Program-made: the position numbers and the translations under genes
Source: Holophagales bacterium
Lineage (GTDB): Bacteria > Acidobacteriota > Holophagae > Holophagales > Holophagaceae
Reading direction: 5' to 3'
NCBI GenBank assembly: GCA_031281385.1
Contig: JAITFL010000148.1
Coordinates: 1-12,259, forward strand
DNA: 12,259 bases
Notes under the pieces: generated by a model
Databases searched by the model: none
Told to the model about the DNA's origin: nothing
Seen by the model: the letters and a program-made list of their open reading frames with translations, nothing else
Part shown: in pieces, positions 5,369 to 12,259 of the stretch
Position numbering within the stretch: the stretch's first letter is position 1
Layout of the letters: the number at the start of each line of letters is the position of its first letter

Positions 5369-6507
5369 TCAGGGCGCGCCCCACCGCATAGCATCATGTG
5401 CTTGGCCACCCTCTCCGCCGCGCCGGGTTCTCCCAGCTTTGCCCTGAACTGTTTTAGGCTTTCCCTTGTCTCGTTGGACGTTTTTGGATCCAGCAGTCTA
5501 TTAAGTTCATCTGCCAAGCCCTGGGGCGTGACTTCGTCCTGCAAGAGTTCCTTTGCGACTTCCCTTCCCGCCACCACGTTTGCAAGGCCAAATTGTTTGA
5601 TTTTTACCAGTCTCCTTGCCAAAAACAGCGTAAGCGGGTTCATGCGGTACAGTATGGCAAATGGTGTGCCCAGTATGGCCGTCTCCAGCGTGGCTGTGCC
5701 AGAGCAAACCAGCGCGGCGCTGGCGTAGGCCCTAGTGGCGTAACTTTTGTTTTCTAGCACGGCTATGGGCATGGCTCCAACGGCAGCCCTCAGTTTGTCG
5801 GCATTCAGCGTGGGCGCCGCTGGGATTGCCCACTGGACAGGTTGCCGCCCCAAATAAGGCCACATTTTTACCAAGCCCAGCATAGGCGGCAATAAGCGGG
5901 ATGTTTCGCTTTGGCGGCTGCCCGGCAAGAGCGCCACCAGAGGCACGTCCGGAGAAAGACCAGACTCTCTAAAAAATGCATCCCTCTCCATCTCGGGCGC
6001 CACAAGGTCAACCAAGGGATGGCCAAGGCATACAGCTTCTATCGGCAGGCCGTCGAAGAGGCGCGGCTCAAAGTCGAATAGGCAGTACAGCGCATCGAAT
6101 GTCTTGCCCAAGATGGGTACGCGGCCCTCCTTCCAAGCCCAGACCTGCGGACATACATACTGGTGCAGGCGCATGCTTGGCTTTTTTTTTCGCAGCGCCT
6201 TTGCAAGCCTAAGGTTGAAGCTCTGGTAGTCAATCAGCAGGGCCATCGAAGCGTCCTCGGATTCGGCGGCCCTAAGTATTGCCCTTTCCAGTTTCAATAT
6301 CTTTGGCAGGTGGCGCAGCACCTCGAAAAAGCCCACCACCCCTAAATCTGACGCATCCGCCAGTTTTTTGTCCAGAAAGGGCGACATCTTAGCCCCGCCC
6401 ACGCCCACCACGCACAGGCTCGGGCAAAGCCTCTTCAGCGCCGAAAGAATCTCCGCGCCATGCAGGTCGCCACTGGCCTCCCCGGCCACTACAAGGACTG
6501 TGGTCAT
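5365..6507 (-). CDS. lpxB: Lipid-A-disaccharide synthase (LpxB)
   Basis: LpxB (glycosyltransferase family 19) joins UDP-2,3-diacylglucosamine to 2,3-diacylglucosamine-1-phosphate (lipid X), forming the lipid A disaccharide at the inner face of the inner membrane. The 380-residue length is normal. Motifs in order are GEASGDLHG at residues 9-17, VVGFFEVLRHLPKI, IDYQSFNLRLA, the signature YVCPQVWAWKEGR, GHPLVD, LLPGSRQSE and SGTATLETAILGTP. The late motif usually read as LPN-x-(I/V)-A-G-R is GLANVVAGREV here. The start ATG at 6507 gives the expected TTVLVVAGEASGD N-terminus, although its ribosome-binding site is weak. It is the fourth gene of the apparent glyQ-glyS-phosphoesterase-lpxB operon, 59 bases after the phosphoesterase. 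Confidence 0.96.
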   Translation of the reverse strand: MTTVLVVAGEASGDLHGAEILSALKRLCPSLCVVGVGGAKMSPFLDKKLADASDLGVVGFFEVLRHLPKILKLERAILRAAESEDASMALLIDYQSFNLRLAKALRKKKPSMRLHQYVCPQVWAWKEGRVPILGKTFDALYCLFDFEPRLFDGLPIEAVCLGHPLVDLVAPEMERDAFFRESGLSPDVPLVALLPGSRQSETSRLLPPMLGLVKMWPYLGRQPVQWAIPAAPTLNADKLRAAVGAMPIAVLENKSYATRAYASAALVCSGTATLETAILGTPFAILYRMNPLTLFLARRLVKIKQFGLANVVAGREVAKELLQDEVTPQGLADELNRLLDPKTSNETRESLKQFRAKLGEPGAAERVAKHMMLCGGARPE

Positions 6508-6516
6508 AAAGGTATT

Positions 6517-6551
6517 GTATAGGGTGTAGGGTATAGTGTGTAGGGGTTAGT
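6517..6551. repeat. Five tandem 7-base units (GTATAGG/GTGTAGG array)
   Basis: The units are GTATAGG, GTGTAGG, GTATAGT, GTGTAGG and GGTTAGT, 35 bases with no spacers. They lie in the 59-base gap between the metallophosphoesterase and lpxB. Unit length, copy number and total length equal those of the unrelated ACAATTG array at 2844-2878. The array is transcribed if the operon is continuous and sits just upstream of the lpxB start. Confidence 0.8.
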
Positions 6552-6566
6552 ACTTGTGCGCTATTT

Positions 6567-7709
6567 TCACTCCGCGACTTTTGGACTCCGAAGCACTATG
6601 TGCGCTATTTCCGATGGAACCCCCAGCCTGACGGGGAGCCCCGTCCACAGCCCCGCGCCATTGCAGACGTACAGCTTCATGCCGTCAACGTCATAGAGTC
6701 CTGACACATAGCCATCGTTTGCGGCCTTAACTATCATTTTTAGTCCGATTATCTGGCCGCCGTGCGTGTGCCCAGAAAGTTGCAGGGCCACTCCAGCCTT
6801 GGCGTTTTCTTTTGCCCTTGCTGGCTGGTGAGCCATCAGAATTATCGGTACTCCCTTCGGCACCATGTCCAAGGCGACAACTAGGTCTGGCGGCGGTCCG
6901 CCGCGCCACAGATACGACCTATCCGCAAGCCCCGCCAAAACCAGCTTGGAGCCGCCAAGGGTGAACTCCACGTGTTCATTTATCAGGATAGCTATCCCCA
7001 TCTCTTTGAAGATGCCCAACCAGTCCGACTGCCCAGAAAAATTGTCGTGGTTTCCAGGCGCGCCAAAGGCACCAAGTTTGGCCCTGAGCTCCGCCAAGGG
7101 CGCCACGTCGCCCCGCCGCACCCTTGGGCTGCCATCAACAATGTCCCCTGTCAAAAGCACCAAGTCTGGGTTAAGCGAATTGGCCTTCTCAACGACTGCC
7201 CGCATCCATTTTTCGTCAAAGAGCTTTGTCGCGTGAAGGTCAGTCAGTTGCACTATCGCCAGCCCATCCATTTCGGGCGGCAGGTTGGGAATGGCTATCT
7301 CAGCATGGCGGACGCTGGGTACGCGAGCGGCCTGCCATGCGCCGTAACATGAAAGCAGCAGTGCCGCGCCGAACAAGCCAAGCGCAAGTCGCGCTGAAGA
7401 GGCATTTAGCCAAGCGATCTTTTTCCGACAAATCCACGTGACGATTAAAGCAAGGTCGCGCAAAATGACAAACACCGCCAAAAACACCACCGCCGAAAGC
7501 AGTATCCCCTGAAGCAGAATGGCCCATGCCGGTGTTTCGCCGGGTGCCAGCCCCCTATATAAAAAACTGATCAAAAGGCGCTGCAGTGGCATGGCAAGCA
7601 CAAAGGTCCCCATCGCCACCTTCCACCACCTCCCAATCTTGAGCGGAACCACGAAGCGGAGAAGCGCAAAGAGGACTATTGCCAAGGGGAAGAGCCGCCA
7701 GATGATCAT
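6567..7709 (-). CDS. Membrane-anchored calcineurin-like metallophosphoesterase (COG1408/LpxG-like)
   Basis: This 380-residue protein has about four membrane helices (residues about 5-22, 31-50, 61-92 and 104-122) followed by a calcineurin-like metallophosphoesterase domain. The two-metal site is complete: Asp157 and His159 in QLTDLHA, Asp189 in LLTGDIVD, Asn220 and His221 in GNHD, His294 in LMAHQP, and His314 and His316 in GHTHGGQ. The layout matches the YkuE/YaeI group (COG1408). That group includes chlamydial LpxG, which hydrolyses UDP-2,3-diacylglucosamine to lipid X. Immediate linkage to lpxB makes this lipid A step a reasonable inference, not a demonstrated one. The start at 7709 is preceded only by a weak AGG. 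It lies 51 bases after glyS. Confidence 0.85.
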   Translation of the reverse strand: MIIWRLFPLAIVLFALLRFVVPLKIGRWWKVAMGTFVLAMPLQRLLISFLYRGLAPGETPAWAILLQGILLSAVVFLAVFVILRDLALIVTWICRKKIAWLNASSARLALGLFGAALLLSCYGAWQAARVPSVRHAEIAIPNLPPEMDGLAIVQLTDLHATKLFDEKWMRAVVEKANSLNPDLVLLTGDIVDGSPRVRRGDVAPLAELRAKLGAFGAPGNHDNFSGQSDWLGIFKEMGIAILINEHVEFTLGGSKLVLAGLADRSYLWRGGPPPDLVVALDMVPKGVPIILMAHQPARAKENAKAGVALQLSGHTHGGQIIGLKMIVKAANDGYVSGLYDVDGMKLYVCNGAGLWTGLPVRLGVPSEIAHIVLRSPKVAE

Positions 7710-7760
7710 GTCATGTGCCTATAAGTTTTATCAAACTGTTATTTTGGAACATGCTGATCA

Positions 7761-9836
7761 TCAATGCCACAGCCCAAAATCCGCAATTTTCATAAACGAC
7801 TTTCTTAGCTTGTGGAGCAGGGACAGCCTAGCATTTCGCAGGGCTTTGTCTTCGCACTTGACCATCACCTTGTTGAAAAATTCTTCTAATGGCTGGGCTA
7901 GGTCGGCCAGCAGTGCCAGCAGTGCGCCATAGTCTTTGGCTCCTTCAATGGCTGTTAGGCGCGAGGCCAGTGTCTTTTCTTCGGCCTGTTCCAGCAAGTT
8001 GGGGGCATAGCCTTTTTCTAGGCTTTCAGCGTTTTCGTCTTTCAAAATATTCGCTATGCGCTTGGCGCTGCTGCCAAGGCTCTCAAACCGCTGGTCTTGC
8101 GCGAATTTGGATAGGGCCGCGCATCTGGCCTTTAGGTCGTTCAAGTCGGCCCAACCGCTTGCGATGGCGGAATTTCTAACTGGAGGCGGGATGTTGCAAA
8201 GTTCCAACTGGTACGCAACGCGATCTTTGAAAAATGCCATCAACGCGGCTTGCGTATCTTTTATGGGTGCTTTGGCTTTTTGCGAAACTGCTTCTAAGCC
8301 TATTGCAACTAAATCATCAACGGAAACTTCAAAGCCTTTTTCCCAAAGTATCCGCACGATGCCCATCCCCGCGCGTCGCAGCGCCAGCGGATCTTTTGAA
8401 CCAGATGGCACCATGCCTATTGCAAAGCAGCCCGAAAGCGTGTCCAATTTGTCGGCGATAGCCAGTATCGCGCCGATGCCCGAAGATGGCAGGGGAGCCT
8501 CTGCGCCAAGGGGCATGTAGTGTTCGCGCACTGCCTGCCAAACTGACTGCGGCGCACCCTCCATCTGTAGGTAGCAACCGCCCATGATGCCCTGCAACTC
8601 TGGAAATTCGCCCACCATCAGCGTCACTAGGTCTGCCTTGCATAATTCCGATGCCGCCTTTGCATGGCCGATGTCCAGTTTCATTTTTTTTGCCAGTGCT
8701 ATGGCGATGTTTGAAATGCGCTGAGTTTTTTCGGCGTAGCTGCCCAACTCGCGATGGAAGGTCAGAGCCTCCAGCTTTGGTGCCAAGCTAGACAAAGGTG
8801 CGCGTCTGTCTTCGGCAAAAAAGAACCTCGCATCGTACAGCCGCGCCTTTAGCACCCACTCATTGCCGGCGACTATCAATCCTTGCGGGTCATCTGGCCT
8901 ATTCGCTATCGCCAAGAAATATGGCAATAGGCCAGACCCGTCTGGTTTCTCTATGCAAAAAGCCTTTTGGTGTTCCTTTAAGCTTGTCACCAGCACTTCT
9001 TTCGGCAGATCCATGAACTCTGGGGGAAAGGCCCCCTTTAGCATTGAGGGCCATTCCACTATCAGCGCAAGTGTGTCTAGCAGTTCTTCATCGGCCACTG
9101 GCCTGCCGCCCACTTCTGCGGCTTTTGCTTTTATCTGCTCCTCGATTGTCCGCCTGCGCTCTTCAAATGACGCAATGATGCCGCCAGCCTTCAACACGGC
9201 CTCATATTTTTCTGGAGAATCAACGGTCAACGGGCTTTCGTTGGTGCGGTGGAATAGGCGATGCCCCCAAGTTGTGTTTCCGCTGTTAACGCCGTCAATG
9301 GTGAAAGGGACTGTCTTTTTGCCAAATGTACACAAAATGGATCGTATCGGGCGCACGAACTCATAGCTCGATGAGCCCCAGCGCATGGCCTTGGGAACGT
9401 GCAGCGCAGAGACTAGTCTTGGCAGTGCCTCTGAGAGAATAGAATCGGTGTTGCGGCCTTTCTTCAAAATTTCCGCAACGGCGCAGGGTTCTTTTTTGCC
9501 GGCGGGCTGCTCGAAGCGCAGGGCAGAAAAATCAACGCCGCACTTTTCGGCGAATTTTTGGCCCTGCACTGTAGGCTTCCCCGATTCGTCCACGCACATT
9601 CTCTTGGGCGGCCCGATGAGCTTTTCGACTTGGTCTGACTGCGCCACAAAAAGCCCTTCAACCCGCCACGCCAGTTTCCTTGGGCTGAAAATAGCTTGCA
9701 CACTGGGTTCCCCAAGTTTCTGCTCTTTGGCAAGGTTCAAAAACGCGGCCTCAAATTCCGCGCTCAATGGCTTTAGAAATCTGGCGGGTATCTCTTCGCA
9801 GTGGATTTCCAGCAACAATGTTTGTGTGTCAGTCAT
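7761..9836 (-). CDS. glyS: Glycyl-tRNA synthetase, beta subunit (GlyS)
   Basis: The 691-residue length is normal for the beta subunit of the bacterial alpha2-beta2 glycyl-tRNA synthetase, which provides tRNA recognition. It begins with [15 protein letters not shown] (residues 7-21), like the family LL-x-EI-x-x-EE-x-P. Other conserved blocks are [57 protein letters not shown], and the HD-like stretch [37 protein letters not shown] and a C-terminal anticodon-binding-type helical region follow. Its ATG overlaps the glyQ stop by 8 bases (ATGACTGA), so translation is coupled to glyQ and subunit ratio is probably kept even. Confidence 0.96.
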   Translation of the reverse strand: MTDTQTLLLEIHCEEIPARFLKPLSAEFEAAFLNLAKEQKLGEPSVQAIFSPRKLAWRVEGLFVAQSDQVEKLIGPPKRMCVDESGKPTVQGQKFAEKCGVDFSALRFEQPAGKKEPCAVAEILKKGRNTDSILSEALPRLVSALHVPKAMRWGSSSYEFVRPIRSILCTFGKKTVPFTIDGVNSGNTTWGHRLFHRTNESPLTVDSPEKYEAVLKAGGIIASFEERRRTIEEQIKAKAAEVGGRPVADEELLDTLALIVEWPSMLKGAFPPEFMDLPKEVLVTSLKEHQKAFCIEKPDGSGLLPYFLAIANRPDDPQGLIVAGNEWVLKARLYDARFFFAEDRRAPLSSLAPKLEALTFHRELGSYAEKTQRISNIAIALAKKMKLDIGHAKAASELCKADLVTLMVGEFPELQGIMGGCYLQMEGAPQSVWQAVREHYMPLGAEAPLPSSGIGAILAIADKLDTLSGCFAIGMVPSGSKDPLALRRAGMGIVRILWEKGFEVSVDDLVAIGLEAVSQKAKAPIKDTQAALMAFFKDRVAYQLELCNIPPPVRNSAIASGWADLNDLKARCAALSKFAQDQRFESLGSSAKRIANILKDENAESLEKGYAPNLLEQAEEKTLASRLTAIEGAKDYGALLALLADLAQPLEEFFNKVMVKCEDKALRNARLSLLHKLRKSFMKIADFGLWH

Positions 9837-10707
9837 GTGAAGCCTCTAGCTCTAAATAGACTTTGGCGCAGGCGCAGGCTAGGTCGCGCACCCGTTTTAT
9901 AACGCCGGGCCTCTCGGTGGTGCTGATCGCCCCCCTTGCGTCGAGGACGTTGAACGTGTGGCTCATCTTGAGCGCCTGTTCGTAGCCCGAAGAGTAATGC
10001 CCCAGTTCATTCGCCAGCCGCCAGCCTTCCTTCTCATAGGCATTGAATAGGTATTTGTGCAATTCCAAATCGGCGTGCTCAAAGCTGTATGCGCTTAGTT
10101 CAAATTCCTCCCTGCGGCGCACACTGCCATAGTCAACAGGGAAAGAGCCTTGGTCGGTCACTATTTCGCCCCAAATGAGGTCAAAGATGTTGTCTATGCC
10201 ATTTAGGAACATGCAAATTCTCTCTATGCCGTAGGTGAGTTCCGCTGAAACGGGCCTACAGTCAACCCCCGCAATTTGCTGGAAGTACGTGAACTGGCTT
10301 ATCTCCATGCCGTCAAGCACCACCTGCCACCCAACGCCCCAAGCGCCGAGCGTCGGCGACTCCCAGTTGTCCTCTTCAAAGCGCAGGTCGTGCTTGGCTA
10401 TATCCACGCCAAGGGCCTCCAGCGAATCTATGTACATGTCCTGAACTCTGGCAGGGCTAGGCTTCAAGATCACTTGGTACTGCAAATGCTTATATAGCCT
10501 AAATGGGTTTTCGCCGTACCTCCCATCGCCGGGGCGGCGGCTTGGCTCAACGTAGCCAACATTCCACGGCTTTGGCCCCAACGCGCCAAAAAAGGTCAGG
10601 GGGTTCATCGTCCCCGCGCCCTTTTCGATGTCGAATGGCTGGCCCAAGAGGCAGCCCCTCTCGGCCCAATAATTTTGAAGCTTTAGTATCATTTCTTGGA
10701 TGTGCAT
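9829..10707 (-). CDS. glyQ: Glycyl-tRNA synthetase, alpha subunit (GlyQ)
   Basis: This 292-residue protein is the catalytic alpha subunit of class II glycyl-tRNA synthetase, which attaches glycine to tRNA-Gly. Conserved stretches include [16 protein letters not shown] near the start, [56 protein letters not shown] and [14 protein letters not shown]. The open frame extends upstream to 10932, but I start at the ATG 10705-10707. The protein then begins like known GlyQ, and the extra 75 residues have no family resemblance and overlap mnmA. It is the first gene of the glyQ-glyS-phosphoesterase-lpxB run and divergent from mnmA. Confidence 0.96.
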   Translation of the reverse strand: MHIQEMILKLQNYWAERGCLLGQPFDIEKGAGTMNPLTFFGALGPKPWNVGYVEPSRRPGDGRYGENPFRLYKHLQYQVILKPSPARVQDMYIDSLEALGVDIAKHDLRFEEDNWESPTLGAWGVGWQVVLDGMEISQFTYFQQIAGVDCRPVSAELTYGIERICMFLNGIDNIFDLIWGEIVTDQGSFPVDYGSVRRREEFELSAYSFEHADLELHKYLFNAYEKEGWRLANELGHYSSGYEQALKMSHTFNVLDARGAISTTERPGVIKRVRDLACACAKVYLELEASHD

Positions 10708-10822
10708 GCGCGGCCCTGCCAAAAGTATTGATTTTACGGCATTTTTGCAGAAAAAGCTATTCCTTTGGCATGTGTGCATCTGTCGCGGCCCACAACGAAT
10801 TGATTGAGCGTAAAATTGTCTG
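10708..10822. promoter_or_regulatory. Divergent promoter region between glyQ and mnmA
   Basis: These 115 bases separate the two divergent starts and must hold a promoter for each. On the minus strand CCGTAAAATC, about 30 bases upstream of the glyQ ATG, contains TAAAAT, a fair -10 box with a poor -35 (TTTTTC or TTTCTG) ahead of it. On the plus strand GCGTAAAATTG just before mnmA is too close to the ATG to allow a normal leader. No riboswitch or T-box-like structure was recognised. Confidence 0.25.
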
Positions 10823-11926
10823 ATGGCCATTGACCAAAAGGGAAAGATCGCAGTCGCGCTCAGCGGGGGCGTGGACTCTGCCGTCACCGCCGCGCTGCTG
10901 TTAGAGCAGGGCTGGGAAGTCATAGGCGCCACGCTTCAGCTCTATGTTGAACCAAGCGGGCAATGTGAACTTGGCGAATCGGGCGAACTGGGTACAAACG
11001 CTGCTGAAGCCCCGGAAAAGGCCCGCATTGTGGCGGAACACCTTGGCATAAGGCATTTCGTTGTTGACAGGGTAGGCTATTTTGAAAAAACCGTGCTGCG
11101 CTGGGCCTGGGATGAATACGCGCTGGGGCGCACTCCCTGTCCTTGCATGATATGCAACGAGCGAGTCAAGTTTGGCGCGTTGCTGGGCTGGGCGCTCAAA
11201 AATGGCTGCCGCGCAATTGCGACAGGCCACTATGCGAGGCTTTGCAAAAAAAATGGCGAATCTTGCTTGCTGAGGGGCCAAGACGACAACAAAGACCAGT
11301 CGTATTTTTTGGCGGGACTCACTCAACAGCAGTTGCAGCATACGGAGTTTCCACTTGGCGGCCTCAAAAAAACTTGGGTCAGAGAAAAAGCCGCACAAAT
11401 CGGTCTGCCCCTAGCAGGCACAAAAGAAAGCCAGGACGTGTGTTTTTTGCGTCATGGGATGTCGTTTCAAGAGACTCTTCAGGCCCGCTTTGACAAAAGC
11501 AAAGCCCATATTGGGGGCCACATCGTGGACTGGAATGGCAAAAGTCTATCCGAGCACGATGGCATACACAATTTCACGATCGGCCAGCGGCGCGGGGTGA
11601 AGGTGGGCACGGGCGCAAAGGCTTGGGTGTGCAGACTGGATTCTGAAACTGGCAACGTGCATCTGACGAATGACGAAAATGATCTGTTCCGAGCAGATTT
11701 TAGTGTTGCAAAAGTCAGTTGGACATGCCGCAATCCCCCTAGTCTGCCATTGGAATGTGAAGTCCAAGTGAGGTACAGGGCGAAACCAGTACCCGCGACT
11801 TTGCTTGAAGCGCCCGATGGCCGGATAAGGGTCGTCCTTAAAGAGCCAGCAAGGGCAGTGGCTCCCGGACAGGCAGCGGTCTTTTATGATGGAGACAGGG
11901 CACTGGGGCGGGGGTGGATAGAATGA
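10823..11926 (+). CDS. mnmA: tRNA-specific 2-thiouridylase MnmA
   Basis: MnmA uses ATP and a sulfur relay to make 2-thiouridine at wobble position 34 of tRNAs for Lys, Glu and Gln in the cytosol. The 367-residue protein has the P-loop SGGVDS at residues 14-19 and the cysteine motif [15 protein letters not shown] at about 104-118, with the presumed nucleophile Cys111. GHYAR follows at 135-139, KDQSYFL at 157-163, the second catalytic cysteine Cys207 in KESQDVCFL, and FTIGQRRGV at 251-259. The usual TPNPC-x-x-CN is TPCPC-x-x-CN here, giving an extra cysteine at 106. The ATG at 10823 gives a normal N-terminus. No strong ribosome-binding site is seen. A YbgC-type gene follows 49 bases after its stop. 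Confidence 0.95.
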   Translation: MAIDQKGKIAVALSGGVDSAVTAALLLEQGWEVIGATLQLYVEPSGQCELGESGELGTNAAEAPEKARIVAEHLGIRHFVVDRVGYFEKTVLRWAWDEYALGRTPCPCMICNERVKFGALLGWALKNGCRAIATGHYARLCKKNGESCLLRGQDDNKDQSYFLAGLTQQQLQHTEFPLGGLKKTWVREKAAQIGLPLAGTKESQDVCFLRHGMSFQETLQARFDKSKAHIGGHIVDWNGKSLSEHDGIHNFTIGQRRGVKVGTGAKAWVCRLDSETGNVHLTNDENDLFRADFSVAKVSWTCRNPPSLPLECEVQVRYRAKPVPATLLEAPDGRIRVVLKEPARAVAPGQAAVFYDGDRALGRGWIE

Positions 11927-11975
11927 TGCCCTTTGTAAAAAGTTCAATTCTGAGCACATCCAAATTGGGGGACGC

Positions 11976-12259
11976 ATGGAGATAAGAGTCTATTACGAAG
12001 ACACCGACTGTGGCGGGGTTGTGTACTACGCCAACTACCTCCGCTGGCTGGAGCGCAGCAGAACCGAGTTCCTCCGCGCCAGAGGGATAGAGCTGGCCCC
12101 GCTGATGCAGCAGGACGTGTGGTTCAGCGTCAGCGAGCTAAACATCAAGTACAAAAGGCCCGCCAAGTACGACGACCTACTAGATGTCACCACCGAATTG
12201 GACGAAATAGGCGGCGCGGCCTTTTGGCTGAAAAACCAAGTGCTTCGCCAAGGCGAGCT
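11976..12259 (+). CDS. ybgC: YbgC-type acyl-CoA thioesterase (hotdog fold), partial
   Basis: The first 94 codons are present and the gene runs off the window. The N-terminus RVYYEDTDCGGVVYYANYL matches the YbgC/4-hydroxybenzoyl-CoA thioesterase signature, with the presumed catalytic Asp11 before CGGVVYY. ERSRTEFLRARGI and NIKYKRPAKYDDLLDV follow as in the family. YbgC hydrolyses acyl-CoA or acyl-ACP thioesters, and its gene often heads the tol-pal operon, which would lie to the right if present. GGGGGA 4 bases upstream supports the ATG at 11976. It follows mnmA on the same strand after 49 bases and is probably co-transcribed. Confidence 0.9.
   Translation, partial: MEIRVYYEDTDCGGVVYYANYLRWLERSRTEFLRARGIELAPLMQQDVWFSVSELNIKYKRPAKYDDLLDVTTELDEIGGAAFWLKNQVLRQGE

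Noticed and set aside
10708..10932. 75-residue N-terminal extension of glyQ
   Set aside because: It would overlap mnmA and has no resemblance to GlyQ; the canonical N-terminus begins at 10707.
1..12259. CRISPR array, retron, toxin-antitoxin or other defence system
   Set aside because: No regularly spaced repeats with unique spacers, reverse transcriptase, or paired small toxin and antitoxin genes were found.

Overview
The window reads as a piece of chromosome from a diderm (Gram-negative) bacterium of moderately high G+C. The signs are a lipid A gene (lpxB), a YbgC-type thioesterase, murB next to ftsQ, and a two-subunit bacterial glycyl-tRNA synthetase. I cannot name the phylum from the sequence. 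Most of the window is housekeeping genes; the less ordinary material lies in the spacers and at the left edge.

Left edge to about 2.4 kb. The last 34 codons of an IS5-family transposase enter from the left. They are followed by about 340 bases with no convincing gene but several inverted repeats. Then, on the minus strand, come an AMMECR1-domain protein and, upstream of it in transcription order, a YqhD-type iron-family aldehyde/alcohol reductase. A 42-codon orphan frame lies between the reductase and ruvX.

2.4 to 4.6 kb. ruvX (minus) is divergent from murB (plus), and ftsQ follows murB. This is a fragment of the division and cell-wall (dcw) cluster without the usual ftsA and ftsZ. The ruvX/murB spacer carries five 7-base repeats, a GC-rich hairpin and a second perfect hairpin inside the murB open frame. 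murB has no usable ATG start.

4.6 to 10.7 kb. A small zinc-ribbon membrane protein (minus) lies downstream of a run of minus-strand genes in the order glyQ, glyS, membrane metallophosphoesterase, lpxB. glyQ and glyS overlap by 8 bases and the other gaps are about 50 to 60 bases, so this looks like one operon joining glycyl-tRNA synthesis to lipid A assembly. The phosphoesterase belongs to the family that includes chlamydial LpxG, which makes the substrate of LpxB. Between lpxB and the small membrane gene is a 276-base stretch that is open on both strands and unrecognised.

10.7 kb to the right edge. mnmA (tRNA 2-thiouridylase) is divergent from glyQ. A YbgC-type thioesterase follows it and runs off the edge.

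I found no clear new multi-gene system. The most unusual signals are two unrelated arrays of exactly five 7-base units in different spacers, a composite of a repeat word and a hairpin that occurs twice, the repeat-laden 5' end of murB, the lpxB/LpxG-like pairing, and the two-strand open region after lpxB.
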